From Gammaproteobacteria bacterium (lineage in GTDB: Bacteria; Pseudomonadota; Gammaproteobacteria; Pseudomonadales; Azotimanducaceae_A): a DNA stretch of 7,002 nt. Of the stretch, positions 1 through 5,933 are shown one piece after another. The translations under genes were made by a program, and so were the position numbers. Each line of letters opens with the position of its first letter. The stretch's first letter is position 1. The stretch lies in NCBI GenBank assembly GCA_002714125.1, contig PAWP01000004.1, forward strand, positions 31,276 to 38,277, in the 5' to 3' direction. The notes under the pieces are model-generated. The model saw nothing but the letters and a program-made list of their open reading frames with translations. It was not told where the DNA came from and made no database searches.

Positions 1-119
1 ATCGCGACGCGCGGTTTTCAGGTTGTGACACCGCGCTCTGTCATATGAAACGGCAGCACGAAAACGTCCGCACCCTGAATGTAGGGCAAGCAATGCCACG
101 GGCCGAATATCTGGTGGAC

Positions 120-515
120 CTGCAAATCAACTCGCCGATTGCGATCGCGGCCAAGCCGGTAAACTGGGTCATGTCCGAATGCCGGAACAGGTCAAAGTTG
201 GAGCGGTTGGTTACGCTACGGACTACTTCAAACGCGCCATTGCTAACCGGTACATGGCATGCGGTTGCACGCATTGGGTCGAGCCAGCCGCTCAATCAGA
301 TTCACTTGCTCAGCGAGCGCAAGGTCGGGACCACTCCAGCTCCAGGTCATCTCCATCGGGTAAGCACCGGAACAAATCAGGCCATCCTGAAAGTCAGCCG
401 GGATGCGGCTCTTCTGCTTCACTATATCTGCAGTTGCAACGATCAGCGGAGCCTGCTGATCCACGTTGGGTGGAGTGGCGTCGGCGTTATGCGGTGGCGT
501 AGTGAAGGAAACATT
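120..515 (-). pseudogene. decayed alpha/beta-hydrolase remnant (kynurenine formamidase-like)
   Basis: Two minus-strand reading frames each give a piece that resembles the C-terminal half of arylformamidase-like alpha/beta hydrolases. The first, reading from 515 down to about 300, contains IPADFQDGLICSGAYPME, like the family's 'lP.dl..G.l.iSG.YdlEp' segment. The second, entered at about 295, contains HVPVSNGAFE, like the 'PV.VaYG..E' strand, and then SNFDLF followed by TGLAAIAIGEL, like the terminal 'NHFe...L.dp.g.La.aal..m' segment with the catalytic His position (here Asn). The frames are separated by a frameshift and a TGA (296-298). About 25 residues seem to be missing between the two motifs of the second piece. 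The N-terminal half with the HGG oxyanion and GxSxG nucleophile motifs was not found. No start or ribosome site is convincing. The assignment rests on motif memory, so the family is moderately uncertain; that it is broken is clearer. Confidence 0.45.
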
Positions 516-622
516 GACTCATGCATGGCAAGTGTAACCATCCCCGTCAACGTAGTGACCGAGCACTGTCAACGTCCGTTCCACGACGAACGGTAAGGTC
601 ACTAGGTGCAAACGATCAGATG

Positions 623-651
623 TTGCCAAGCGCAACACTTTGCCCGATATT
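623..651 (+). promoter_or_regulatory. possible sigma70-type promoter of the epoxide hydrolase gene
   Basis: TTGCCA (623-628) and GATATT (646-651) are separated by 17 bases. They lie about 58 bases before the chosen ATG at 709. Four of six bases match each consensus hexamer. Such pairs arise easily by chance, so this is only a candidate. Confidence 0.25.
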
Positions 652-708
652 CCACGTTGTACCCCGCCGCATGACAGGCCCGTCGGTGGCGACAAAAGGA
701 GTATTGCC

Positions 709-1845
709 ATGCCTATAACGCCCTTTCGGATCGCCGTTCCCGATGCAGCCCTAGAGGACCTGAGCGCTCGACTTGCGCTGACCCGTTTCCCCGACGAGGA
801 GACCCCTGAGGACTGGAGTCAGGGCATTCCTCTAAGTTATATGCGTGAGATCCGCGACTACTGGCAAAACAGCTACGACTGGCGCTCGCGCGAGGCGCTG
901 CTGAATCAGTTTGATCAGTTCACAACAACGATCGATGGACTGGACTTCCACTTCATTCACGTGCGCTCAAGCATTGAGAACGCGCCGCCGCTGCTGTTGA
1001 CCCACGGTTGGCCAGGTTCGATTGTAGAGTTTCAAAAGGTGCTGCCCCTGTTGACAGAGCCACAGAACCACGGCGGCGATGCAGCCGACGCATTCCACGT
1101 GGTGTGTCCCACCCTCCCAGGCTTCGGTTTTTCAGGCAAGCCAACCGAACCCGGCTGGAACATTGAGCGTATCGCAACTGCCTGGAACACGCTCATGGTC
1201 GAACTAGACTATGAGGGTTACTACGCCCAGGGCGGCGACTGGGGCTCCGTCGTAACCGCCGCTATCGGTGCGCAGAACCTTGGCAATTGTCTTGGGATCC
1301 ACATGAACATGCCGGTGGTTACGCCGGATCCGGATACGATGGACAGCCTTACCGAGCTCGAGCAGGCCGCGCTGGCTGCGGCAAAGTTTTATCAGGATCA
1401 CGACTCAGGTTATTCAAAGCAGCAAAGCACGCGTCCCCAGACCCTCGGTTATGGGCTCGCGGACTCACCCATCGGCCAGGCCGCCTGGATTCTGGAGAAG
1501 TTCTACCAGTGGATGGACTGTGACGGTCATCCCGAAAACGTGGTCAGCCGTGACGAACTGCTCGACAACGTGATGCTCTACTGGCTCTGCGATGCGGGTG
1601 CCTCATCCGCACGCATCTATTGGGAGAGTTTCGGCACTGGAGGCTCACGGGACCCGATCACCCTCCCATCCGGCTGCAGCATTTTCCCCAAAGAGATATT
1701 CAAGACCAGCAAGCGGTGGGCCGAGAAGCGATTTACGGATCTGCGCTACTTTAACGAGTTGGACAAGGGTGGCCACTTCGCTGCCTTTGAGCGCCCTGAA
1801 ACATTCGCAGGCGAAGTCCGGAGCTGCTTCCGCTCAATGCGCTGA
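709..1845 (+). CDS. epoxide hydrolase, microsomal-EH type (alpha/beta hydrolase), soluble
   Basis: This 378-residue enzyme should hydrolyse an epoxide to a diol in the cytoplasm. The N-terminal EHN domain spans about residues 3-110 (PFRIAVPDAALEDL, then the W-rich DYWQNSYDWR). The alpha/beta-hydrolase fold follows: oxyanion-hole HGWPGS at 99-104, nucleophile motif GGDWGS at 175-180 with Asp177, FPKE at 326-329 giving the likely acid Glu329, and GGHFAAFE at 354-361 with general base His356. Candidate lid tyrosines that protonate the epoxide oxygen are Tyr248 (LGYG) and Tyr304 (RIYWES). All expected catalytic groups are present and the length is normal for bacterial members. The membrane anchor of the mammalian enzyme is absent. 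The ATG at 709 was chosen because AGGAG (697-701) precedes it by seven bases and the EHN domain begins right after it; an in-frame upstream start at 640 lacks a site and adds non-conserved sequence. Substrate is unknown. It stands alone on this strand between two decayed genes. Confidence 0.93.
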   Translation: MPITPFRIAVPDAALEDLSARLALTRFPDEETPEDWSQGIPLSYMREIRDYWQNSYDWRSREALLNQFDQFTTTIDGLDFHFIHVRSSIENAPPLLLTHGWPGSIVEFQKVLPLLTEPQNHGGDAADAFHVVCPTLPGFGFSGKPTEPGWNIERIATAWNTLMVELDYEGYYAQGGDWGSVVTAAIGAQNLGNCLGIHMNMPVVTPDPDTMDSLTELEQAALAAAKFYQDHDSGYSKQQSTRPQTLGYGLADSPIGQAAWILEKFYQWMDCDGHPENVVSRDELLDNVMLYWLCDAGASSARIYWESFGTGGSRDPITLPSGCSIFPKEIFKTSKRWAEKRFTDLRYFNELDKGGHFAAFERPETFAGEVRSCFRSMR

Positions 1846-1862
1846 GCAGCCATGCCTTTGCC

Positions 1863-2265
1863 CTAACCGGGCAGAGGCTCATCCAAAAAAATCGCTTCGA
1901 TCTTGTGCATGTCGAGGTCAAACACCTAGCAAGCCTAGTAGGTCTACCCGTACTTAAGCCAATACACGAGCGCACTATCACCCTTTGCACCCAAGCCTAG
2001 GGCAGCGCCCTAAAACGCCTGCACTTGCTACTTTGAGTACTCGAGAAATTCGAAGCACACACCGTTGTGCGCTACCAACAGCGCCGACACCGTAGGGTTT
2101 CTGCGCCTAGAACTCCAGGAACAGCTTGCCGGGCGCTACTGCGCCCGGCGCTTCATGATGAAGCTCACAGCAATGGTGGCAAGCATCGCGTCGCAAAACG
2201 CGGCAGCCCGATCGTCATCACTAACTCCGATCGAGATCAAGGTTCACAAGGCTCGGTATGTCCAT
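1863..2265 (-). pseudogene. broken VOC-superfamily (glyoxalase/bleomycin-resistance fold) gene
   Basis: Read on the minus strand, successive segments follow the order of a ~125-residue VOC protein: ISIGVSDDDRAAAFCDAML (the usual 'GV.D..ra..FYdalLa' start), then in another frame APGAVAPGKLFLEF-stop-AQKPYG, then back in the first frame VAHNGVCFEFLEYS, and finally VFDLDMHKIEAIFLDE (the 'dPdGhkIEa' C-terminal strand with its metal-ligand Glu). Two compensating frameshifts (near 2145-2160 and 2080-2100) and six in-frame stops (first bases on the minus strand at 2109, 2030, 2012, 1946, 1937, 1928) break it. All six are TAG, as is the terminal codon (1865-1863). The start is uncertain: an ATG at 2265 or a TTG near 2240. 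It follows the selenoprotein stop by only 12-37 bases on the same strand, so it was probably the last gene of that operon. Family identification is good; substrate is unknowable. Confidence 0.75.
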
Positions 2266-2270
2266 CAAAT

Positions 2271-2295
2271 TTCCTGATCAGCCAGCAATCAGGAA
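2271..2295 (-). terminator. inverted repeat over the selenoprotein stop codon, possible weak terminator
   Basis: TTCCTGAT (2271-2278) and ATCAGGAA (2288-2295) form a perfect 8-base inverted repeat around a 9-base loop. The TGA stop of the selenoprotein (2280-2278) lies at the loop-stem edge. On the transcript the stem is followed by AUUUG, which is too poor in U for a strong intrinsic terminator. It could attenuate or stabilise the 3' end, or be chance. Confidence 0.25.
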
Positions 2296-2799
2296 CTTAA
2301 CCCCCTGCCCATACGCGTCTAACGCACGCGCCTTGATTTCATCAAGGCTGCGGGAACCAATCGGATGCTCCACTGAGGCGAAAGGGTAGCCAGGCATGCC
2401 CAACACCTTGGCAATGTTCTTTGCCGTCGGCTCAAAGGGGTGAGTACAGATTACGAGCGCGGGTTTACCCAGCTGCTCGAACATGACGCCGTCGTGCAAA
2501 CTGCACGTTGAGCAGCTTCCTCAGTCCCCAACGGTAGTAATGAGGAATTCACAGACCTCCGAGAGTTTCTGGAGGTGTTCAGCCGGCGCCGGGCGACCTG
2601 CGTTGCGCTTATCGATCAGCTCAACCACCTCACACCCGTGGCGCTTGACAAAGATAGCGGCCGTCTCTTTGGCCAGAGTGTCAGCATTGGCCTTGCCATT
2701 GATCAGAATGCCGATCTTGCGGCCTTCGAGATATGCCAGTCGTGGCGCCGGCACCCGGGCCGAGCGGTTGACTCCCCCCGCCGGACTTACGAGCTCCAT
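2278..2799 (-). CDS. UGSC-family selenoprotein (in-frame TGA read as selenocysteine)
   Basis: This is a 173-residue protein whose residue 93 is encoded by TGA (2523-2521). Ignoring it splits the gene into a 92-residue and a 73-residue ORF. Across the TGA the frame reads TTVGD-U-GSCSTCSLHDGVMFE, which is the defining motif of the UGSC family, known in Sec and Cys (CGSC) forms; U93 and C96 form a U-x-x-C redox pair, with C99 close by. Residues 27-45 (RKIGILINGKANAD onward) match the family's N-terminal 'iglL.NgK.Nad' beta-alpha unit. After the motif, LGKPALVICTHPFEP and the GMPGYP segment match its C-terminal half. No signal peptide or membrane segment is seen, so a cytoplasmic thiol/selenol oxidoreductase is likely; the substrate is not known to me. 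The ATG at 2799 has a strong GGAGG six bases upstream. The partner gene ends 47 bases upstream on the same strand. Other cysteines are C56, C83 and C118. The final stop is also TGA. Confidence 0.9.
2493..2520 (-). promoter_or_regulatory. candidate bacterial SECIS element
   Basis: Directly after the TGA the transcript can fold CGUGCA (2507-2502) against UGCACG (2498-2493), a perfect six-base-pair stem with apical loop GUU (2501-2499). The loop starts 19 nucleotides after the UGA and its first base is G. Bacterial SECIS elements lie inside the coding region just past the UGA, with a small loop about 16-37 nucleotides away and a G among its first two bases, so the geometry fits. A competing hairpin, AAGCUGC (2518-2512) with GCAGUUU (2504-2498), has a seven-base-pair stem including one G-U pair, but its loop lies only nine nucleotides from the UGA. 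No SelB-binding test is possible from sequence alone. Confidence 0.6.
2521..2523 (-). other. selenocysteine codon (UGA) of the UGSC motif
   Basis: The in-frame TGA is at residue 93 and is followed by GGA AGC TGC (Gly-Ser-Cys). Recognisable family sequence continues in the same frame on both sides with no shift. The position is exactly where homologues carry U or C, which argues for recoding rather than a nonsense mutation, even though nearby genes are decayed. Confidence 0.88.
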
Positions 2800-2846
2800 A
2801 TCCTCCCTCCGCGTTCCAGCACTTGTATATGTGTCAGTTTAACGCC

Positions 2847-3947
2847 TCACACCTGCGCATGCTGCATCAGCGAGGCGCGTGTGCGGCTCCATGACGTGAT
2901 AAACGCAGAGTGGCCGCCAGCCATACCACCGGCAACCGTCAGCATGATGTCGTCGGGTGAAATACCACGATGCACAAACTTGTCCCCTTCGCTACCAGTA
3001 TGGCCCGCATTCATCTGCGCCTCATGTTCATTGGCAACGTACTTGCCGCATCCCTGCATTGCTGTGACCGACTGGCGGGCATGCATGAACAGGTACTCAC
3101 GGACATCAGCCTTAGTCCAGCCGCTGCCAGCGACAATCTTAGCGTGCTCCGGGGAGAGCACAACCATCGACTGACCAATAGTGATACAGCCGAGGTTGGC
3201 CATCGAGTCCGCAATACAGTCTAGGATGGTCTCGGGGCGCGCGCCACCGTGGTTTTCCACATTGTTAAAGCTGGATCCCGCGTAGGTGACCACGCAGCTG
3301 GCTCCCTCACCATAGCCCAACTCAACCGGCAGGGGATCCCAGGGGTTGGCATCCGCACGCTCGCCAAAGCAGAAGCTGAACTTGCCCGGAAAGCCCTGCG
3401 TCGATTGGTCGGACACACCCGGGATCATCTCGAATACGTTCATCAAGATCAGCCGAACGGTCCGCCCTATCGTTGCATTCGCGCGGGTACCAGGCGCAAA
3501 CACACCCGCACCTGTATTCATGCCAATCGCCTCGACCACCGGGCCAGCGACCAACACAACCGGTGTCGAGCCTCCTGTGGACGCGCTCGCGGCATGGAAG
3601 TTGTAATCGGGGTTATCCAGCGCCCTCAGCGCCGCCGCCAAAACTGGGAAATACTCGGGCAGGCATCCTGCCATGACAGCATTCACTGCCGCCGCCAGGG
3701 CCGTGCAGGTGTTGCCAGTCGTGGGCTGAGTATTGAGAATATCTTCAGGGGCATGCCCGGACGCTGCGAGCATCGCCTCCACCCGAGATCGCTCAGGTGG
3801 GACAACCGGTAGGCCGTCGGCAGCCCAGCCGATCTCGTAGCAATGGTCAATTGCGGCTAAAGCGTCACCGCCAAATGACGTAACTGCACTGTCTGGCACG
3901 GCGCTCAATACGGGCCTCCCCGGTTCTGGAAGCATACATTGAACCAC
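2847..3947 (-). CDS. conserved protein of unknown function, putative partner of the UGSC selenoprotein
   Basis: This is a 366-residue protein that I can place only as a conserved family without an assigned reaction. Visible blocks include IGWAADGLPVVPPERSRVEAML (about 39-60, the recurring 'GW.DGLPVVPPT...V..ML' opening), a cysteine-containing NTCTALAAAVNAVMAGCLPEYFPV (79-102), small-residue-rich ASTGGSTPVVLVAGP (122-136) and GMNTGAGVFAPGTRANATIGR (142-162), the motif QGFPGKFSFCFGE (184-196), and a C-terminal GISPDDIMLTVAGGMAGGHSAF (328-349). Cysteines are at 4, 36, 81, 95, 193, 218, 244, 254 and 300. It has no signal peptide or convincing membrane helix. It is 47 bases upstream of the selenoprotein on the same strand, so the two are likely co-transcribed, and a redox or substrate-binding partnership is a reasonable inference. 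The start is uncertain: GTG at 3947 sits two codons after a TAA, ATG at 3935 is the alternative, and neither has a good ribosome site. Confidence 0.85.
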   Translation of the reverse strand: MVQCMLPEPGRPVLSAVPDSAVTSFGGDALAAIDHCYEIGWAADGLPVVPPERSRVEAMLAASGHAPEDILNTQPTTGNTCTALAAAVNAVMAGCLPEYFPVLAAALRALDNPDYNFHAASASTGGSTPVVLVAGPVVEAIGMNTGAGVFAPGTRANATIGRTVRLILMNVFEMIPGVSDQSTQGFPGKFSFCFGERADANPWDPLPVELGYGEGASCVVTYAGSSFNNVENHGGARPETILDCIADSMANLGCITIGQSMVVLSPEHAKIVAGSGWTKADVREYLFMHARQSVTAMQGCGKYVANEHEAQMNAGHTGSEGDKFVHRGISPDDIMLTVAGGMAGGHSAFITSWSRTRASLMQHAQV

Positions 3948-3953
3948 AGATTA

Positions 3954-4256
3954 CCACTGCCCACCCGAGCACGATATTCGAGGACAGACCACCTGGGTCG
4001 TGAGCCAGCCCAGACTGTCATATAGCTCATCGCTAGCGGTGTCATGCATCATTGTCGAGATGACGTTGGGCGCAATGCTTGTTTGTGTCCCTCAGCAACC
4101 TTGACACTTCAACCAACCGCCCAAATGTTACGCACTCAGCTAGAGTCCCTCGTCGTGTGCTCAAGCCTTCCCTCGCCCTGCTCACCCAAGACGACTTCCG
4201 ATCTCGATTCGAAGCTCAGTCCGGGAAAACGATGCCGTCCCCAAACAGCGGTTAAG
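3954..4256. other. divergent intergenic region with a possible 33-codon minus-strand ORF
   Basis: This stretch separates the minus-strand selenoprotein operon from the plus-strand nitroreductase operon and should hold both promoters. I see no family-recognisable gene. On the minus strand an ORF of 33 codons (4052-3954, starting MMHDTASDELYDSLGWLTTQ) ends in TAA (3953-3951) in the same frame as the 366-residue protein and only one codon before its GTG. Its acidic, protein-like composition could mean a small leader gene or a lost N-terminal part of that protein, but it has no clear ribosome site and may be chance. The rest shows nothing definite. Confidence 0.3.
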
Positions 4257-4262
4257 TATAAT
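4257..4262 (+). promoter_or_regulatory. -10 box (TATAAT) of the nitroreductase-trhO-prpF operon
   Basis: A perfect TATAAT lies 25 bases before the chosen ATG at 4288. The expected transcript start (about 4268-4270) would leave a short leader that still includes the ribosome site AAGGA (4276-4280). The -35 position (around 4234-4239, GCCGTC) is poor, so an activator or chance is possible. If the box is real it rules out the upstream in-frame ATG at 4261, which overlaps it. Confidence 0.4.
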
Positions 4263-4287
4263 GAACGCTCCGCAGAAGGAAGCCGCC

Positions 4288-4953
4288 ATGAATCTTACTG
4301 AAGTGATGCGGACCACGTTTGCCGCTCGCGAATACACTGCCCACCCTGTCGACGATGAAACCCTGTATCGCATACTTGATAATGCCCGATTTGCTCCCAG
4401 CGGCGGCAACCGGCAGGGCTGGAGAGTCATTGTGGTGCGCGACCCTGGAATCCGGGCGAGCATGAAAAACCTAATGCAACCAACCGTACGTCAGTACGTA
4501 GCGCAGGCCAAAGTGGGCGAGGTGCCATTCAACACCATTAATCCGACGTTGCTCACCCAGGATGAAATAGCGGCCACGAAGGCAAGATTTCCACTGATCG
4601 ACAACCTCGAGAGCGTTCCAGTACTACTGGTGGTCTGCGTCGATCTGGCCCAGGTGACCTCGTTCGATGCAGATCTGGAGCGGGTAGGCGTCATATCCGG
4701 TGCATCCATTTACCCATTCGTCTGGAACATTCTGCTAGCGGCCAGGAGTGAGGGCCTAGGCGGCGTGCTCACCACCTTTTTAGCCAACTCGGAGCCGAAG
4801 GCTCGCAAGTTGTTGGAACTGCCGGACGATTTCGCAATCGCGTCTATGGTCTGTATCGGCAAACCGGTCAAACAGCTGACCCAACTCGCCCGTAGATCGG
4901 TGTCTGACTTTGCCCGGGTGGATCGTTGGACCGGCGATGTATTTGACTTGTGA
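4288..4953 (+). CDS. nitroreductase-family FMN oxidoreductase
   Basis: This 221-residue cytoplasmic protein belongs to the nitroreductase flavin fold: FMN-dependent dimers that use NAD(P)H to reduce nitro groups, quinones or other electrophiles. The N-terminal phosphate-binding stretch (MRTTFAAREYTAHPV, 7-21) has the family pattern, usually 'RRSvR.f...pV'. It is followed by the conserved block NARFAPSGGNRQGWRVIVV (32-50), GLGGVLTTF (156-164), the LPDDF turn (178-182) and CIGKPVKQ (189-196), where family members read 'iGyP'. Length is normal. The ATG at 4288 is chosen for its AAGGA site seven bases upstream; the ATG at 4261 lies in a -10 box and has no site. It is the first gene of a three-gene operon, and its TGA overlaps the GTG of trhO (4950-4953). 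The physiological substrate cannot be told from sequence, and some fold members are not nitroreductases. Confidence 0.9.
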   Translation: MNLTEVMRTTFAAREYTAHPVDDETLYRILDNARFAPSGGNRQGWRVIVVRDPGIRASMKNLMQPTVRQYVAQAKVGEVPFNTINPTLLTQDEIAATKARFPLIDNLESVPVLLVVCVDLAQVTSFDADLERVGVISGASIYPFVWNILLAARSEGLGGVLTTFLANSEPKARKLLELPDDFAIASMVCIGKPVKQLTQLARRSVSDFARVDRWTGDVFDL

Positions 4954-5933
4954 ACTCCTCCCTTCAACCACCCATTGCCATTGCGGCCTTTTATCGGTTT
5001 GTACGGCTTGCAGACCTCGGCGTGTTGCAGTCGCAGCTGCTGGACCATCTGCTCGCGCTCGAGCTCAAGGGCACCGTTTTGGTGGCGCAGGAAGGTATCA
5101 ACGGCACAATTGCTGGTGATCGCGCCAGCATCGACGAGTTTTTCGCTGCGCTGCTTGAAGACCCACGCTTCGCCGGCGTCGAAGTGAAGCACTCGCATGC
5201 TGCTGAAATGCCGTTCCTGCGCACGAAGGTAAAACTCAAGAAGGAGATCGTCACACTCGGCATTGATGTGGACGCTGAGCATACAACGGGCACGCACGTA
5301 GGGCCCGCAGAGTGGAACGCTCTGATCGATGACCCGGAGGTCCTCGTGATTGATACCCGCAACGCCTACGAAGTCGGTATTGGCACCTTCCAAGGAGCAC
5401 TCAATCCGGACACCGACTCGTTCCGTGACTTCCCAGCCTGGGCGCAAGAGAACCTCGCGGGATCAGAGCAGCGTCCAATTGCAATGTTCTGTACGGGCGG
5501 CATCCGCTGCGAGAAGTCCACAGCCTTATTAATGTCCCGCGGCTTCAAACACGTCTACCAACTCGATGGTGGCATCCTGAATTATCTTGCGGAGACTGAC
5601 CCCGAAGAATCACGCTGGAACGGTGAGTGTTTTGTGTTCGACGGTCGGATCAGCGTCGATCACGCGCTGGCACCAGGCGCATTTGATCAATGTCACGCTT
5701 GCCGTCGCCCTGTCTCGGCTGCTGACAAAGCCGATCCACGTTACACCGAGGGCGTGAGTTGCCTCCATTGTTTTGAAGCTACCAGCATCGAGCAGAAGGC
5801 GGGCTTTGCAGAGCGTCAGCAACAGATGAAGCTCGCCGAGGAGCGCGGACAGGCTCACATGGGTAGTGAAGTTGACGCAAGCGCCCAGCGGAATAAGGCC
5901 GCAAAATCAGCTCGGCACGGTGTTGGCTCATGA
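4950..5933 (+). CDS. trhO: oxygen-dependent tRNA uridine(34) hydroxylase TrhO (rhodanese-like)
   Basis: TrhO (YceA in E. coli) hydroxylates U34 in tRNA anticodons to 5-hydroxyuridine using O2, an early step to cmo5U/mo5U wobble modifications, and acts in the cytoplasm. The 327-residue protein has the acylphosphatase-like N-terminal domain (AAFYRFVRLADL at 12-23, GTVLVAQEGINGTIAG at 41-56), the linker with MPFLRTKVKLKKEIVTLG (87-104), and a rhodanese domain (about 115-215) with VIDTRNAYEVGIGTF and the active loop MFCTGGIRCEKS, catalytic Cys181. The C-terminal tail carries two CxxC pairs (C248/C251 and C271/C274) with a WNGECFVFDGR segment, as in the family. All key residues are present. The GTG start overlaps the upstream TGA by four bases, there is no clear ribosome site, and the N-terminus aligns with family members, so translational coupling is likely. 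Its own stop overlaps the next gene's ATG. Confidence 0.97.
   Translation: MNSSLQPPIAIAAFYRFVRLADLGVLQSQLLDHLLALELKGTVLVAQEGINGTIAGDRASIDEFFAALLEDPRFAGVEVKHSHAAEMPFLRTKVKLKKEIVTLGIDVDAEHTTGTHVGPAEWNALIDDPEVLVIDTRNAYEVGIGTFQGALNPDTDSFRDFPAWAQENLAGSEQRPIAMFCTGGIRCEKSTALLMSRGFKHVYQLDGGILNYLAETDPEESRWNGECFVFDGRISVDHALAPGAFDQCHACRRPVSAADKADPRYTEGVSCLHCFEATSIEQKAGFAERQQQMKLAEERGQAHMGSEVDASAQRNKAAKSARHGVGS

Noticed and set aside
45..596. 183-residue plus-strand ORF as a gene
   Set aside because: It shows no family motif and no good ribosome site, and it lies opposite a hydrolase remnant that does show recognisable motifs.
640..708. Upstream start of the epoxide hydrolase (23 extra residues)
   Set aside because: The added sequence is not like the EHN domain start, and the AGGAG site clearly serves the ATG at 709.
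1843..1881. Hairpin after the epoxide hydrolase stop as an intrinsic terminator
   Set aside because: CTTTGCCC/GGGCAGAG with an outer TGAGC/GCTCA can pair, but an A-tract rather than a T-tract follows on the plus strand, and on the minus strand the T-tract precedes the stem.
2128..2149. GC-rich perfect 9-base inverted repeat as a terminator
   Set aside because: No T-run follows on either strand, and it lies inside the VOC remnant where it encodes part of the APGAVAPG stretch.
2521..2523. TGA as a simple nonsense mutation in another decayed gene
   Set aside because: It falls exactly on the U of the UGSC motif, the frame is intact on both sides, and a SECIS-like hairpin follows at the right distance.
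3249..3812. 187-residue plus-strand ORF inside the 366-residue gene
   Set aside because: It is antisense to a protein with coherent conserved blocks, and its own translation is Arg/His-rich without motifs, as expected of a shadow frame.
4261..4287. Earlier ATG for the nitroreductase
   Set aside because: It overlaps a perfect TATAAT, lacks a ribosome site, and adds nine residues outside the family core.
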